A stretch of 64,000 nt of DNA, from the NCBI GenBank assembly GCA_900110015.1, contig FOCD01000001.1, positions 744,001-808,000 on the forward strand. Direction: 5' to 3'. The DNA comes from Terribacillus saccharophilus (GTDB taxonomy: Bacteria > Bacillota > Bacilli > Bacillales > Amphibacillaceae). Under the pieces are notes generated by a model. That model saw nothing but the letters and a program-made list of their open reading frames with translations, was not told the origin of the DNA and searched no databases. A program made the position numbers and the translations under genes. Positions 36,697-47,051 of this stretch are shown one piece after another; the first letter of the stretch is position 1; every line of letters starts with the position of its first letter.

Positions 36697-38228
36697 TAGT
36701 TTTGCGCCCCTTCTTTCTCAAGCTTCGAACCTGCCATCAGTAATCCGAGCTCCTGTTCATTTGTTTCCTTCGGATTTACTGTTGCAATGATTTTCCCATC
36801 GAACATAACCGCAATACGATCACTTACATTCAAAATTTCATCTAGTTCGAATGAAACGAGCAAGACAGCTTTTCCTTGATCACGCTGCTCAATCAGACGC
36901 TTATGGATGAATTCAATCGCTCCTACATCAAGACCGCGCGTCGGCTGAGCTGCAATTAATAAATCTGGGTTCCGGTCAATTTCGCGACCAATAATCGCTT
37001 TTTGCTGGTTACCCCCAGATAGTGTTCGTGCTTTTGATAGATGACTAGGAGTACGAACATCGTATTCCTCTATCAGCGCTTTCGCTTTATCAAAGATCCG
37101 TTTAAAGGATAAGAAACCGCCAGTTGAATAAGGCTTTTGGTAATAAGTTTGCAAGACAATGTTTTCTCCGATAGAGTAATCGAGCACTAGACCAAGCTTG
37201 TGGCGATCCTGTGGGATATGACTGACTCCACTTTCTGTAATCGCGCGAACAGGCATATTGGTAATATCCTGATTTTTCAACGTCACTTTTCCTGCTGATT
37301 TCTTACGAAGTCCGGTAATTGCCTCAATTAATTCTGTTTGACCATTTCCGTCAACTCCGGCAATTCCGACAATTTCGCCTGCTCTGATATCAAGATCCAG
37401 TTCTTTCACCATATCCACATGGCGGGAATCCTGTACTGTCAGACCTTCAATGGAAAGAATTGTTTCTTTTGGTTCTGCAGGTTTCTTCTCCGTAGAAAAG
37501 CGTATTTCACGTCCAACCATTAGGGAAGCCAAATCATTCGGATTCGTTTCAGAAACCTCAACTGTTCCGATACCCTGTCCCTTCCTGATTACCGTACAGC
37601 GATCACAAACTTCCATGATTTCTTTCAATTTATGAGTGATCAAAATGATAGATTTTCCTTCTTTGATCAGCGTCTTTAGGATAACAATAAGTTCCTTGAT
37701 TTCCTGCGGTGTCAAAACAGCTGTAGGCTCGTCCAGTATGACGACATTTGCACCGCGATACAATGTTTTCAGGATTTCCACCCGCTGCTGCATACCAACG
37801 GAAATATCACTGATTTTCGCTGTGGCATCCACTTGCAGACCGTATCGGTCTGAAAGTTCCTGCACTTCACGAACCGCTTTTTTCATATCGATCTTAATGC
37901 CTTTTTTCGGCTCACTGCCGAGAACGATATTTTGTGCAACTGTAAAGGTGTCGATAAGCATGAAGTGCTGGTGCACCATTCCGATACCTAATCTATTGGC
38001 AACATTCGGATCATTGATTTCGACTTTCTTTCCGTCTACGCGGATTTCTCCCTTTTCCGGCTGATAAAGGCCGAACAGGACGTTCATCAGTGTGGATTTT
38101 CCTGCGCCATTTTCTCCTAGCAGCGCATGGATTTCACCTTTTTTCACTTGAAGCGTGATGTTGTCATTGGCGACAATTCCGGGAAATTCTTTGCGAATGT
38201 TCAGCATTTCGATTACATAATTCTCCAT
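36696..38228 (-). CDS. nupO: Nucleoside ABC transporter ATPase NupO (YufO)
   Basis: A 510-residue double ABC ATPase, as in sugar and nucleoside importers. The first cassette has GENGAGKSTLMN, a divergent signature (SVGMQQRVEI) and DEPTAVLTP. The second has a degenerate Walker A (GVDGNGQTELI) but an intact LSGGNQQK signature. The SD AAGGAG is 8 nt before ATG. It is separated from nupN by two hairpins, so its level is likely below that of the binding protein. Confidence 0.95.
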   Translation of the reverse strand: MENYVIEMLNIRKEFPGIVANDNITLQVKKGEIHALLGENGAGKSTLMNVLFGLYQPEKGEIRVDGKKVEINDPNVANRLGIGMVHQHFMLIDTFTVAQNIVLGSEPKKGIKIDMKKAVREVQELSDRYGLQVDATAKISDISVGMQQRVEILKTLYRGANVVILDEPTAVLTPQEIKELIVILKTLIKEGKSIILITHKLKEIMEVCDRCTVIRKGQGIGTVEVSETNPNDLASLMVGREIRFSTEKKPAEPKETILSIEGLTVQDSRHVDMVKELDLDIRAGEIVGIAGVDGNGQTELIEAITGLRKKSAGKVTLKNQDITNMPVRAITESGVSHIPQDRHKLGLVLDYSIGENIVLQTYYQKPYSTGGFLSFKRIFDKAKALIEEYDVRTPSHLSKARTLSGGNQQKAIIGREIDRNPDLLIAAQPTRGLDVGAIEFIHKRLIEQRDQGKAVLLVSFELDEILNVSDRIAVMFDGKIIATVNPKETNEQELGLLMAGSKLEKEGAQN

Positions 38229-38271
38229 ATTTTACACTCCTTCTCGGAATTACGAACTTTCTTTGATTCTG

Positions 38272-38344
38272 TTCAAAAAAAAATCGTCAAATGAAGCGGG
38301 GAATTGTCTAATTAAAAGACGCTTCAGTTGAAGATTTTTTTATA
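38272..38344 (-). terminator. Long hairpin between nupN and nupO
   Basis: An 18-bp stem with 16 matches (AAATC-TTCAA-TGAAGCG type) encloses about 21 nt and ends in nine T on the minus strand. Confidence 0.85.
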
Positions 38345-38374
38345 AAGGGCTAGAGTGCTTACTCTAGCCCTTCT
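38345..38374 (-). terminator. First hairpin after nupN
   Basis: A perfect 12-bp stem (AAGGGCTAGAGT), 4-nt loop, weak U-tract; probably stabilises the nupN mRNA end rather than acting alone as terminator. Confidence 0.7.
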
Positions 38375-38380
38375 GGTATT

Positions 38381-39460
38381 TTATAGAGAATCTACATATG
38401 CTTTCAGTTCGTCATCCGTAGTTGGAGCAGTTACATCACCATCGATGATCTTTTGCTTCCATTCGTCTACAGCTGCTTTGATATCGTCTGTGTATGCTTC
38501 TGTGTTTGTTTCTGCAATACCGATTCCATCATCTTTCAAACCGTAAGATACGATTTCTCCACCAGGGAATTCACCATCTTTGGATTTCTGCGCGACATCA
38601 GCTACTGCAACATCAACAGCTTTCAGCATGCTAGTAAGTGTCACGTTGTTATCTCCAATTTGGCCTTCATCATACTGGTCACGGTCAACACCGATTACCC
38701 AGTAGTTTCCTTCTGGATCATTGTTTTTCAAATCTTTTGCTTGTGCAAATACACCGTTACCTGTACCACCAGCAGAATGATAGATTACATCTACGCCGGA
38801 GTTGTACATATTGGATGCAATCAATTTACCTTTGTCAGGAGCACCGAAGGAACCAGCATACTGTACGTCCACTTCGATATCCTTATTGACTGATTTCGCA
38901 CCAGCTACATATCCTGCTTCAAACTTCTTAATCAATTCACTTTCTTCTCCACCAACGAAGCCGATTTTACCGGATTCGGATTTCGTCGCTGCAGCTACAC
39001 CTGCAAGGAATGAGCCTTGCTGCTCTTCGAAGACGATGCTCGCTACATTATCTTTTTCAACGACTGAGTCGATGATGGCAAAATGCGTTTCTTTATTCTG
39101 ATCAGCAACCTTTGTAATATCCTCTGCAAGTTTGAAACCGACACCGAAGATCAGATCCGTATTGGATTGCACAAGGCGATTCAAGTTTGTTGCATAATCA
39201 GATGCACTGTTAGATTGAAGGTAGTCATAACCTTCTTTCTCTTTTAGGTCGTTGTCTGCACCAAATTTTGTAAGACCTTCCCAAGCAGACTGGTTAAATG
39301 ATTTATCATCAATACCGCCAGTATCTGTAACCATAGCTGTTTTGAAGCTGTTGCTGTCGCTTCCGCCCTGCTCGGAGCTGCCGCCAGAACCACATGCACT
39401 AAGCACGATGCTTACGACAAGAAGTAAACCTAAAAGTGTTGCATAACGACGCATTTTCAA
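38381..39460 (-). CDS. nupN: Bmp-family nucleoside-binding lipoprotein (NupN/YufN-like)
   Basis: The lipobox LSACGSGG follows a hydrophobic signal, so the mature protein is lipid-anchored outside the cell. The body is a PBP1-type Bmp domain: MVTDTGGIDDKSFNQSAWEGL, GVGFKLAED, YHSAGGTGNGVF and GVDRDQYDEGQ are family hallmarks binding purine nucleosides. The start is TTG at 39460, with GGGGG 8 nt upstream. It heads the nupNOPQ transporter operon. No purine riboswitch was found upstream. Confidence 0.94.
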   Translation of the reverse strand: MKMRRYATLLGLLLVVSIVLSACGSGGSSEQGGSDSNSFKTAMVTDTGGIDDKSFNQSAWEGLTKFGADNDLKEKEGYDYLQSNSASDYATNLNRLVQSNTDLIFGVGFKLAEDITKVADQNKETHFAIIDSVVEKDNVASIVFEEQQGSFLAGVAAATKSESGKIGFVGGEESELIKKFEAGYVAGAKSVNKDIEVDVQYAGSFGAPDKGKLIASNMYNSGVDVIYHSAGGTGNGVFAQAKDLKNNDPEGNYWVIGVDRDQYDEGQIGDNNVTLTSMLKAVDVAVADVAQKSKDGEFPGGEIVSYGLKDDGIGIAETNTEAYTDDIKAAVDEWKQKIIDGDVTAPTTDDELKAYVDSL

Positions 39461-39674
39461 GATAGTAACCCCCAAATATAGATTAATCTAAGTTGAAGCT
39501 TGATACATAATTAGTAGATTAATAGGACATAATTACTACAATCCGCTTCACTCGAACATAATATATCATGCTTTTTACAGAAAATAAATACTTATTTTAC
39601 AAAAAACACGAATATTTTCGTTTTTTTCGAGCTAATTCAACTACATTTTGGGACTTTTTCTCGAAAATTATGTC
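39461..39674 (-). promoter_or_regulatory. nupN upstream region with paired repeats
   Basis: On the minus strand, TAGTAATTATGT and TACTAATTATGT occur 22 bp apart. TAGGACATAATT (39523-39534) recurs inverted at 39666-39677, overlapping the ftsK stop. TATATTATG upstream of the direct repeats could hold the -10. A regulator-binding leader is inferred. Confidence 0.4.
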
Positions 39675-41984
39675 CTACGATAGTTTGTCCTCCGCTGACT
39701 TTGAGACTAACACTTGCCGTGGCTTACTTCCTTCATAAGGTCCTACTACACCCCGTTCTTCCATTGCATCTATCAATCTAGCCGCTCTCGTATAACCAAT
39801 TCGGAATCTGCGCTGCAGCATGGATACACTGGCACTCTGCATATCTGTTACAAGGAATACGGCGTCATGATAAAGTTCATCCTCAACCTCTGACTGTACT
39901 TCAGTTTCTTCATCTGGGATCATATCTGTCTGGTATTGCGCTTTCTGCTGTTCGATACAGTGATTGACAACGTTCTCCACTTCTTCGTCGGAAAGAAATG
40001 CACCTTGAATACGAGTTGGCTTGGAAGAACCGACTGGGATGAACAGCATATCTCCTCGACCAAGCAGCTTCTCAGCACCGCCGCCATCCAAAATCGTACG
40101 GGAATCTATCTGAGAACTTACGCTAAAGGCAATACGTGACGGAATGTTTGCCTTGATAACACCAGTGATAACATCAACAGATGGACGCTGGGTAGCGATA
40201 ATCAAATGGATTCCTGCTGCACGTGCCATCTGAGCCAATCTGGTAATGGCATCCTCTACTTCGCTGGATGCAACCATCATCAAATCGGCAAGCTCATCAA
40301 CGAGTACGACAATGAATGGCAGGAAAGGCTGCTCTTCATCGTTCAATTCATTCTGCTTTTGAATATAGGCATTATATCCTTCTATGTTTCGAGTACCAGA
40401 ATCAGAGAACAGATCATATCTGCGCTCCATCTCGGCTACAACTTTCTTCAGTGCTCTGGAAGCTTTTTTGGGATCCGTCACGACTGGTGTCAGCAAATGA
40501 GGAATACCGTTATAGACATTCAGTTCTACTTTTTTCGGATCAATCATCATCATCTTCACTTCATGCGGCTTTGCACGCATTAGGATGCTTGTAATGATAC
40601 CATTGATACATACACTTTTTCCGCTTCCTGTAGCCCCTGCTACAAGCAAATGGGGCATCTTATTAAGTTCAGCCACAACAGATTCCCCTGATATATCTCG
40701 TCCAAGAGCAAAACTCAGCTTGGAGCCTGTTTTTATCTGACTGTTGTCCAGCACCTCTCGCAGCGATACGCTCGCGACTTCTTTATTCGGCACTTCGATT
40801 CCGACAGCTGATTTGCCTGGTATAGGTGCTTCTATACGTATATCCTTCGCTGCCAGTGCAAGTGCTAAATCATCGTGCAGATTTACAATCTTACTTACCT
40901 TCACACCGGTGTCCGGATAAACTTCATACTTCGTTACTGCTGGACCGACATGTACCTTACTCACCTTTGCTTTAACACCAAAGCTTTGGAACGTCTGCTC
41001 GAGCTTACGTGCAACAGCTTGAATCTGGGAACGTTCTTGTTTCTGGCTGTTCTTCTTCGGTTGTTTTAGCAATGTAATACTAGGAAGCTGATAGTCCCTA
41101 TTTTCGAGTTCTGACGCCGGCAATGCCTCTTTCTCATCAGAAGAAGGCTCTTTTACTGGCTCTTTTGGTTTCTCTTGTTTAGGTTCAATTATCTCAGGTT
41201 CCGGATCGGCGTAGGCAATATTCGTGAAATCCTGGATGATTGGTTCCTCATGAATAGGCTCCGGTTCTGCCTCTACTGCTTCTTCCTTCTCTGCTAATAC
41301 TTGTTGACGTTTCTGCTTCCTCTGCGGTCGTTCCGTTTTTTTACGCTCCTTCGTTTCTGAAAGCTTATCTTTCATTTTATCTGAAGAAGCACTCGCTCCT
41401 TTTCTTAGAAGGGCGAACAGCTTTTGAACGATGGAGCTAAGAGACGTATTGCTCAAAATCAAAATACCAATTAATACTAGGAAGAAAGCGATAATTTTAG
41501 CGCCTGTAGCAGACAGCAGATAATAGCTTAGCGCGAAAAGGATAGCTCCAACCATTCCTCCGCCTAGAGCCGCTGGATCGATCGTATCCTGCACATAAGC
41601 TAAATAATAGTTCCAGCTTGTCTTTATTATCGATGGTTGTTCTACTTGACTCAGCTTATCCTCGAACGCTTGAATATGGGTGAACAGTAAAATACCCGCG
41701 GTAATTGCATATAACCCAATCAGCTTCTTATGAAGCAGGTTCGGCTTTTTGCATCTGGCCATCAAGTAGATGCCGACTCCGCCCATAAAGATAGCGAGCA
41801 GGAAATACCAGCTTCCGAAGAAGAAGCGGAATAAGTGCTCAAGTGCGTTCGGTATCGCTCCATCACTAATTGCTCCTGCACCGCTGCCGAATACCGCAAG
41901 AAATACTAATAATAGTCCGATTACTTCAAAGCTCATTACTTGCTTGAACTTGGTTTGTCGTTTTTTTGTTTTTCGTTTAGCCAT
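39675..41984 (-). CDS. spoIIIE: DNA translocase FtsK/SpoIIIE
   Basis: A 769-residue FtsK-family pump. Four N-terminal membrane helices lie in residues about 20-160, followed by a charged linker with many K/E/P residues and the motor with [12 protein letters not shown] and [10 protein letters not shown]. The C-terminal winged-helix gamma domain ([24 protein letters not shown]) reads KOPS/SRS-like sites. It moves DNA through the division or sporulation septum. The start at 41984 has AAGGAGA upstream. Bacilli have two paralogues (SftA, SpoIIIE); the membrane helices and location support SpoIIIE. Confidence 0.93.
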   Translation of the reverse strand: MAKRKTKKRQTKFKQVMSFEVIGLLLVFLAVFGSGAGAISDGAIPNALEHLFRFFFGSWYFLLAIFMGGVGIYLMARCKKPNLLHKKLIGLYAITAGILLFTHIQAFEDKLSQVEQPSIIKTSWNYYLAYVQDTIDPAALGGGMVGAILFALSYYLLSATGAKIIAFFLVLIGILILSNTSLSSIVQKLFALLRKGASASSDKMKDKLSETKERKKTERPQRKQKRQQVLAEKEEAVEAEPEPIHEEPIIQDFTNIAYADPEPEIIEPKQEKPKEPVKEPSSDEKEALPASELENRDYQLPSITLLKQPKKNSQKQERSQIQAVARKLEQTFQSFGVKAKVSKVHVGPAVTKYEVYPDTGVKVSKIVNLHDDLALALAAKDIRIEAPIPGKSAVGIEVPNKEVASVSLREVLDNSQIKTGSKLSFALGRDISGESVVAELNKMPHLLVAGATGSGKSVCINGIITSILMRAKPHEVKMMMIDPKKVELNVYNGIPHLLTPVVTDPKKASRALKKVVAEMERRYDLFSDSGTRNIEGYNAYIQKQNELNDEEQPFLPFIVVLVDELADLMMVASSEVEDAITRLAQMARAAGIHLIIATQRPSVDVITGVIKANIPSRIAFSVSSQIDSRTILDGGGAEKLLGRGDMLFIPVGSSKPTRIQGAFLSDEEVENVVNHCIEQQKAQYQTDMIPDEETEVQSEVEDELYHDAVFLVTDMQSASVSMLQRRFRIGYTRAARLIDAMEERGVVGPYEGSKPRQVLVSKSAEDKLS

Positions 41985-42029
41985 TGTAGGAATCTCCTTG
42001 TTTTGCATTGCTTATGTACTTCTTTAGAT

Positions 42030-42067
42030 GTAAAGAAAACCCCTGCCAACGACAAGGGTTTTCTAAT
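42030..42067 (-). terminator. tepA-ylzJ terminator
   Basis: Stem GAAAACCC with its complement around a short loop, followed by TTTTCTTTAC. Confidence 0.78.
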
Positions 42068-42135
42068 TCATACGTCAATTTGCCATCTAAATTCAGTATA
42101 ACATAGCTAGCAAAAAGACGAACGTACGTATTCAT

Positions 42136-42345
42136 TTATAAGGAGAACAATTTTCCTGGTGCACAGTCTTCATCAAGAAAATCAGCAGGATCTGTCGACA
42201 TCAGCTGGTGAACACGATACATACCGTTACCTAAGTGTTCGGCCTGAACTGTTTTTCCGTTATATTGCATAATTTGGTGAGCTTCAAATTGTGTTGCCTC
42301 AACAGGAAAAATATCTTCTGCAGCAAGCGGCGTATACAAAATCAT
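42136..42345 (-). CDS. ylzJ: YlzJ-like protein
   Basis: A 69-residue protein beginning [14 protein letters not shown], typical of the small YlzJ family found beside tepA in bacilli. Function unknown. It overlaps tepA by four bases (ATGA). Confidence 0.88.
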   Translation of the reverse strand: MILYTPLAAEDIFPVEATQFEAHQIMQYNGKTVQAEHLGNGMYRVHQLMSTDPADFLDEDCAPGKLFSL

Positions 42346-43073
42346 TGTAATTCCCCGTTCATTGCTGCTTTCCGTTGCTCCATCAATTCATTCAGCTTTT
42401 TCATTGCATGCTGTACTCCACCGACTTCATGGATCAGTCCATAGGAAACCGCATCGGTTCCAACTACATTCGTACCGATGTCACGTGTGAGATTTCCTTT
42501 CGCAAACATAAGCTCCTTAAATTTATCTTCAGTTATCGAAGAATGAGAGGTGACAAAACTGATAACTCGATCTTGCATTTTATCCAAGTATTCAAAAGTT
42601 TGAGGAACACCGATGACTAAGCCTGTTAGTCTGATTGGATGGATGGTCATTGTTGCAGTCGGCACGATAAAGCTATAATCCGTACTTACAGCTATTGGAG
42701 CCCCTATGCTATGGCCACCTCCGAGCACAATAGATACAGACGGCTTAGAAAGTGATGCTATCATCTCTGAAAGCGCAAGACCCGCTTCGACATCTCCTCC
42801 GACTGTATTCATCAGCACAATTAATCCTTCTATTTTTGGATTCTGCTCGATTGCGATCAACTGGGGAATGACGTGCTCATATTTTGTTGTTTTATTCTGC
42901 GGCGGCAGCTGCATATGTCCTTCTATCTGACCGATGATAGACAGCACGTGAACACGGGAATCAGGTGCCTGGGCAACTGACGTCTGTCCAAGTTGCTGGA
43001 TTTTTTCGATTATGGATTTTCCGCCTGATTCTTCGTTTTCATTCTCTTGATTATCGTTACGTTCCTTAGCCAT
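42342..43073 (-). CDS. tepA: TepA, ClpP/SppA-like serine protease
   Basis: A 243-residue ClpP-fold protein with [19 protein letters not shown], the nucleophile region [11 protein letters not shown] and NLTRDIGTN near the C-terminal triad position. B. subtilis TepA (YmfB) was described as affecting presecretory protein translocation and spore outgrowth. It lacks a signal peptide and starts with a charged 20-residue tail. AAAGGAG precedes the ATG. ylzJ is coupled to it. Confidence 0.92.
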   Translation of the reverse strand: MAKERNDNQENENEESGGKSIIEKIQQLGQTSVAQAPDSRVHVLSIIGQIEGHMQLPPQNKTTKYEHVIPQLIAIEQNPKIEGLIVLMNTVGGDVEAGLALSEMIASLSKPSVSIVLGGGHSIGAPIAVSTDYSFIVPTATMTIHPIRLTGLVIGVPQTFEYLDKMQDRVISFVTSHSSITEDKFKELMFAKGNLTRDIGTNVVGTDAVSYGLIHEVGGVQHAMKKLNELMEQRKAAMNGELQ

Positions 43074-43134
43074 ATTCCTAGCTCCTTTCCATACTTGCTT
43101 TTAGTATGGACAGTGAGCCAGGCACCATACATAA

Positions 43135-43172
43135 ACAAAGAAGCAGGAGGTATCCTCCTGCTTCTTTCGTCA
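43135..43172 (-). terminator. asd-dapG-dapA terminator
   Basis: Perfect stem AAAGAAGCAGGAGG with a 2-nt-centred loop and TTTGTTT tail. Confidence 0.85.
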
Positions 43173-43173
43173 T

Positions 43174-44037
43174 TTATTTCAATAGCTTACTGACATTCTC
43201 TTTTTCTTCATCCGTTAGTTCAACTAAAGGAAGACGAACACCGCCTACTGCGACACCTTTTTGATTCAATGCCTCTTTTACTGGTGTCGGGTTAGGTGCT
43301 TGGAACAATCCTTGCATCACCGGCAGAATCTGCTGATGGATGCGTGCAGCTTCTCCGACATTCCCTGCTTCAAATGCCTGCAGCATAGCCTGCATTTCGT
43401 TACCAACTATGTGGGAAGAAACGGATATGATTCCATCACCGCCAATAGCAGCTATTGGCAGGGTCAAATCATCGTCTCCACTGTACAGACTAAAATCATC
43501 AGGCGTACCTGTAATGACCTTTGTCATGCTGCTCAAGTCACCAGTGGAATCTTTCACAGAAACGATATTCGAAATCTTCGACAGCTCAATTACAGTCTCC
43601 GCTTCAATCTTAACAACAGAGCGTCCTGGGATATTATACAGCATGATCGGCAGTTTCGTACTATTTGCAACAGCTTCAAAATGTGCATATAATCCGCGCT
43701 GGTTTGGTTTGTTGTAATACGGCGCAACGATTAGTGCTGCATCGACACCAATATCTTCTGCTTCTTTTGTAAGCTCAATACTCGCTTGCGTGTTGTTGCT
43801 GCCAGTTCCAGCTATGATCGGAATTCGTCCGCCTACCGTTTTCACTGCATGGCGAAACAAAGTAAGTTTTTCTTCGTGAGAAAGCGTTGGCGATTCGCCT
43901 GTCGTACCAGCTACGACGACGGCATCTGTTCCATTCTCGATCAAATAGTCGAGTAATCGAGTAGTGGCATCAAAATCAATCTGACCTTGATTATCGAATG
44001 GGGTTACCATTGCTGTAATAACTTTACCGAATTTCAT
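43174..44037 (-). CDS. dapA: 4-hydroxy-tetrahydrodipicolinate synthase
   Basis: Condenses aspartate semialdehyde and pyruvate, the first step to diaminopimelate, lysine and spore dipicolinate. The 287-residue TIM barrel has TTGESPTLS, the YNIPGRS tyrosine region and the Schiff-base lysine in SVKDSTGDLS. It is third in asd-dapG-dapA, and its product path feeds DpaA/DpaB encoded just upstream. Confidence 0.97.
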   Translation of the reverse strand: MKFGKVITAMVTPFDNQGQIDFDATTRLLDYLIENGTDAVVVAGTTGESPTLSHEEKLTLFRHAVKTVGGRIPIIAGTGSNNTQASIELTKEAEDIGVDAALIVAPYYNKPNQRGLYAHFEAVANSTKLPIMLYNIPGRSVVKIEAETVIELSKISNIVSVKDSTGDLSSMTKVITGTPDDFSLYSGDDDLTLPIAAIGGDGIISVSSHIVGNEMQAMLQAFEAGNVGEAARIHQQILPVMQGLFQAPNPTPVKEALNQKGVAVGGVRLPLVELTDEEKENVSKLLK

Positions 44038-44072
44038 CGTAAAACTCCTCTGCCTTCAACAATTATCATCTC

Positions 44073-45284
44073 TTATAAACTAAGTTCGAATGTTGCATGG
44101 AGCGCATTCACCGCTGCTATAAGATCCTTTTCATTAATCAATACCCAAATAGTCGTATGACTATCCGCTGATTGCAGAATATCGATTTCTTTATCCGTCA
44201 AAGTTTGGACAATTTTGGCCGTCACGCCAGGTATACCTGTCATACCTGCTCCGACTAGAGATACTTTTGCACAGTTATTGATTACCTTCGGCTTTAGTCC
44301 AAGCTCACGAAGGATATCCTGCGCAAGCATTACCTGCTCGGCAGCAATCGTGTACACGACACCATTAGGCGAAATATTGATAAAGTCTACCGAAATATTT
44401 GCTTCGGCCATTGCTTTGAAAACACGGGACTGCGTTTTATAAGCATCCGTATCCGTTTCAATCTTAATCTGAGAAATACCAGCTAGATGTGCGATACCGG
44501 TAATAAGCCGATCAGGAATATCCTTGCCTGCAAAATTGTCTCTGGATGACGTCACTAGCGTTCCTTCTGATAAGGAACCTGTAGATCTGACACGCATCGG
44601 AACCTTTGCCTGCATCGCTATTTCAACTGCACGCGGATGCACCACTTTTGCACCTTGATATGCCAAGTTGCATATTTCTGAATACGTAACCACATCGAGC
44701 ATACGTGCTTCTTCTACAACACGCGGATCGGCAGTCATGATGCCTTCTACATCTGTAAAGATGTCAATGTACTCCGCTTGTAGAGCAGCACCGAGAGCAG
44801 CAGCAGATGTATCGCTTCCGCCCCGGCCAATTGTGGTAATCTCTCCATCTTCTGTCATACCTTGGAAGCCAGCTACGACGACAACATCATGTGCCTCTAG
44901 CTCCTTCCAAATCCGTTCAACTCGCATTTCCTTGATTTTTGCAGCTGTAAAATCTTCATTGGTAATAAAGCCAGCTTGTGCCCCAGTTAATGCGGCAGCT
45001 CGAATTCCATTTTCGTTGAGTGCATTTGAAAAGACGACAGAAGAGATGACCTCACCGCAGGATAGCAGCAAGTCCTTCTCTCGTTTAGATATATGCGTCT
45101 CACCTGGTACACCGATTAACCCTAGTAAAGAGTCGGTCGCGTATGGATCCGGATGTCTTCCGATTGCCGATACGACGACCACTACTTTATTCCCTGCTTG
45201 AAGCGCTGCTTCGATATGCTGGATGGCTTCCGCCTGATTATCCCTAACAGACGTTCCACCGAATTTCTGGACTAACACTTTCAT
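44073..45284 (-). CDS. dapG: Aspartate kinase I (diaminopimelate-sensitive)
   Basis: Phosphorylates aspartate at the head of the aspartate pathway. The 403-residue protein has KFGGTSV at the N-terminus, a kinase core with GRGGSDTSAAALGAAL, and two C-terminal ACT domains for feedback control. In B. subtilis the dapG enzyme responds to meso-diaminopimelate; this isozyme assignment rests on its asd-dapG-dapA position. It is 9 bp after asd. Confidence 0.95.
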   Translation of the reverse strand: MKVLVQKFGGTSVRDNQAEAIQHIEAALQAGNKVVVVVSAIGRHPDPYATDSLLGLIGVPGETHISKREKDLLLSCGEVISSVVFSNALNENGIRAAALTGAQAGFITNEDFTAAKIKEMRVERIWKELEAHDVVVVAGFQGMTEDGEITTIGRGGSDTSAAALGAALQAEYIDIFTDVEGIMTADPRVVEEARMLDVVTYSEICNLAYQGAKVVHPRAVEIAMQAKVPMRVRSTGSLSEGTLVTSSRDNFAGKDIPDRLITGIAHLAGISQIKIETDTDAYKTQSRVFKAMAEANISVDFINISPNGVVYTIAAEQVMLAQDILRELGLKPKVINNCAKVSLVGAGMTGIPGVTAKIVQTLTDKEIDILQSADSHTTIWVLINEKDLIAAVNALHATFELSL

Positions 45285-45293
45285 TTCTACACC

Positions 45294-46343
45294 TCAGACT
45301 GTAAGCAAGTTATGTTGGATTAAGCGTTCTGCGATTTGTACGCTATTCCACGCTGCACCTTTCAAGAGGTTATCGGAAACAATCCACAGGTGGAATCCGT
45401 TGTCATGATCAGGATCCTTGCGCACTCTTCCTACAAATACTTCTTTCTTACCGGCTGCAGAAAGCGGCGTTGGATAAGTTTGTGTACTCGGATCATCCTC
45501 AAGTATGATTCCTTCAGCCGCAGCCAATTTCTCCTGTATTTCTTTTACAGTAAGACCGCTTTGACCAAGCTCCACATAGACGCTTTCCGCGTGGGAAGTG
45601 AAAACTGGAAGACGCACACAAGTTGCTGAAACATGAAGGTCTTCTGCATGCATGATTTTCTTCGTTTCATTGATCATTTTCATTTCTTCATATGTGTAGC
45701 CATTATCCTGGAACACATCGATTTGCGGCAGCGCATTGAATGCTACCGGGAAGTGACGTTTATCACCTTTGACTGGCAGGACACTTGCATCCATGTCCTC
45801 GCCGTTCAAGAATTGCTGTGCCTGATCTTTTAATTCGTCAATTGCAACTGCTCCAGCTCCAGATACAGCTTGGTAAGTAGAGACGATGATCCGAGATAGC
45901 CCGTAAGCTTCTTTTAGCGGTTCTAATGCTGCAACCATCTGGATTGTAGAACAATTCGGGTTTGCAATGATTCCTTTATGGAGTTTCAGATCTGCTTCAT
46001 TTACTTCTGGTACTACTAAAGGAACCTCTGGGTCCATCCGGAATGCACTCGTATTATCGACTACTACTGCTCCGCGCTTTGCTGCTTCCGGTGCCAATGC
46101 TTTGGAGACAGAACCTCCTGCAGAGAATAATGCGATATCAACACCTTCAAAGCTTTCCGGTTTGGCTTCTTTCACAGTATAGCTTTTGCCTTTGAAATCT
46201 ATTTGTTGTCCAGCAGATCTGCTGGAAGATAATAAGGATAGCTCGCTGATCGGAAAATTGCGTTCTGCGAGAGTTTCCAGCATTTTTTGGCCTACAGCGC
46301 CTGTCGCGCCTACTACTGCGATATGATAACCTTGCTGAGTCAT
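45294..46343 (-). CDS. asd: Aspartate-semialdehyde dehydrogenase
   Basis: Reduces aspartyl phosphate to the semialdehyde with NADPH. The 349-residue enzyme has GATGAVGQKM, the catalytic Cys in NPNCSTIQ near residue 130 and the His region DKRHFPVAFN. It heads the asd-dapG-dapA unit and follows dpaB by about 100 bp, without a clear terminator between. Confidence 0.97.
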   Translation of the reverse strand: MTQQGYHIAVVGATGAVGQKMLETLAERNFPISELSLLSSSRSAGQQIDFKGKSYTVKEAKPESFEGVDIALFSAGGSVSKALAPEAAKRGAVVVDNTSAFRMDPEVPLVVPEVNEADLKLHKGIIANPNCSTIQMVAALEPLKEAYGLSRIIVSTYQAVSGAGAVAIDELKDQAQQFLNGEDMDASVLPVKGDKRHFPVAFNALPQIDVFQDNGYTYEEMKMINETKKIMHAEDLHVSATCVRLPVFTSHAESVYVELGQSGLTVKEIQEKLAAAEGIILEDDPSTQTYPTPLSAAGKKEVFVGRVRKDPDHDNGFHLWIVSDNLLKGAAWNSVQIAERLIQHNLLTV

Positions 46344-46446
46344 GAATAACCCTCTCCTCTGTCTATCTAAATGGATACGTATAATAGTTTTAACGCTAGC
46401 ACTATTCTATCACAATTTTTCTATCATAGGTTATCGTTTGAGGAGT

Positions 46447-47037
46447 TTAGGAAAAACGTTGGACCAGCACTGGTTGCAGCTGCTTGTATTGCAATGCGGC
46501 TTCAATCGTTTCCGGAAGTTTTGTCATATCAGCAACAAGGGAGTTCGGCTTTTTATAAGGATCGTCTTGTCCGAATGGGATGAAATACATGTATTTCGCT
46601 GCCATCAGCCGCATTAGGTTAACCCCATTCAGTCCTAAGGCATCATTCGTACTGATTCCTAAAACGATAGGTTTCTCATTTCGTAATGTAGCTTTCGTTG
46701 CCATAAGTACTGCGCTATCAGTGAGTGCATTGGCAAGCTTCGACATGCTGTTGCCTGTAAGCGGTGCTATGACCATGCAATCTAAAGGTTCACGAGGTCC
46801 TAACGGCTCTGCTTCAGGAATCGTTTTGATAATTTTAGTTTTAGTCAGATCACTTATTTTCTGCAAATGATCCTTGGCATCTCCAAAATACGTGTCAGTA
46901 AATTGAACCGTGTTGCTGACAATCGGCACCACTTCTGCTCCAAGTTTCACCAACTGTTCGATTTGCGGGAAAATTTCACTGTACGTACAATGAGAGCCCG
47001 TAATACCGAAACCGATCCTTTTACCTGCTAAACTCAT
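46447..47037 (-). CDS. dpaB: Dipicolinate synthase subunit B
   Basis: A 196-residue flavoprotein-like subunit (SpoVFB). The N-terminus GKRIGFGITGSHCTYSE and the APLTGNSMSKLANALTD segment match the flavoprotein fold. With DpaA it makes dipicolinic acid in the mother cell, which is loaded into the spore core for heat resistance. It is 14 bp after dpaA. Confidence 0.96.
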   Translation of the reverse strand: MSLAGKRIGFGITGSHCTYSEIFPQIEQLVKLGAEVVPIVSNTVQFTDTYFGDAKDHLQKISDLTKTKIIKTIPEAEPLGPREPLDCMVIAPLTGNSMSKLANALTDSAVLMATKATLRNEKPIVLGISTNDALGLNGVNLMRLMAAKYMYFIPFGQDDPYKKPNSLVADMTKLPETIEAALQYKQLQPVLVQRFS

Positions 47038-47051
47038 ATGTTACTCCTCCT

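Noticed and set aside
39461-39674. Purine riboswitch expected upstream of a nucleoside importer
   Set aside because: The conserved loop and junction sequences of the purine aptamer are not present on the minus strand.
41984-42008. Upstream ATG start for ftsK/spoIIIE (MQNKEIPT)
   Set aside because: AAGGAGA lies downstream of that ATG and fits the start at 41984.
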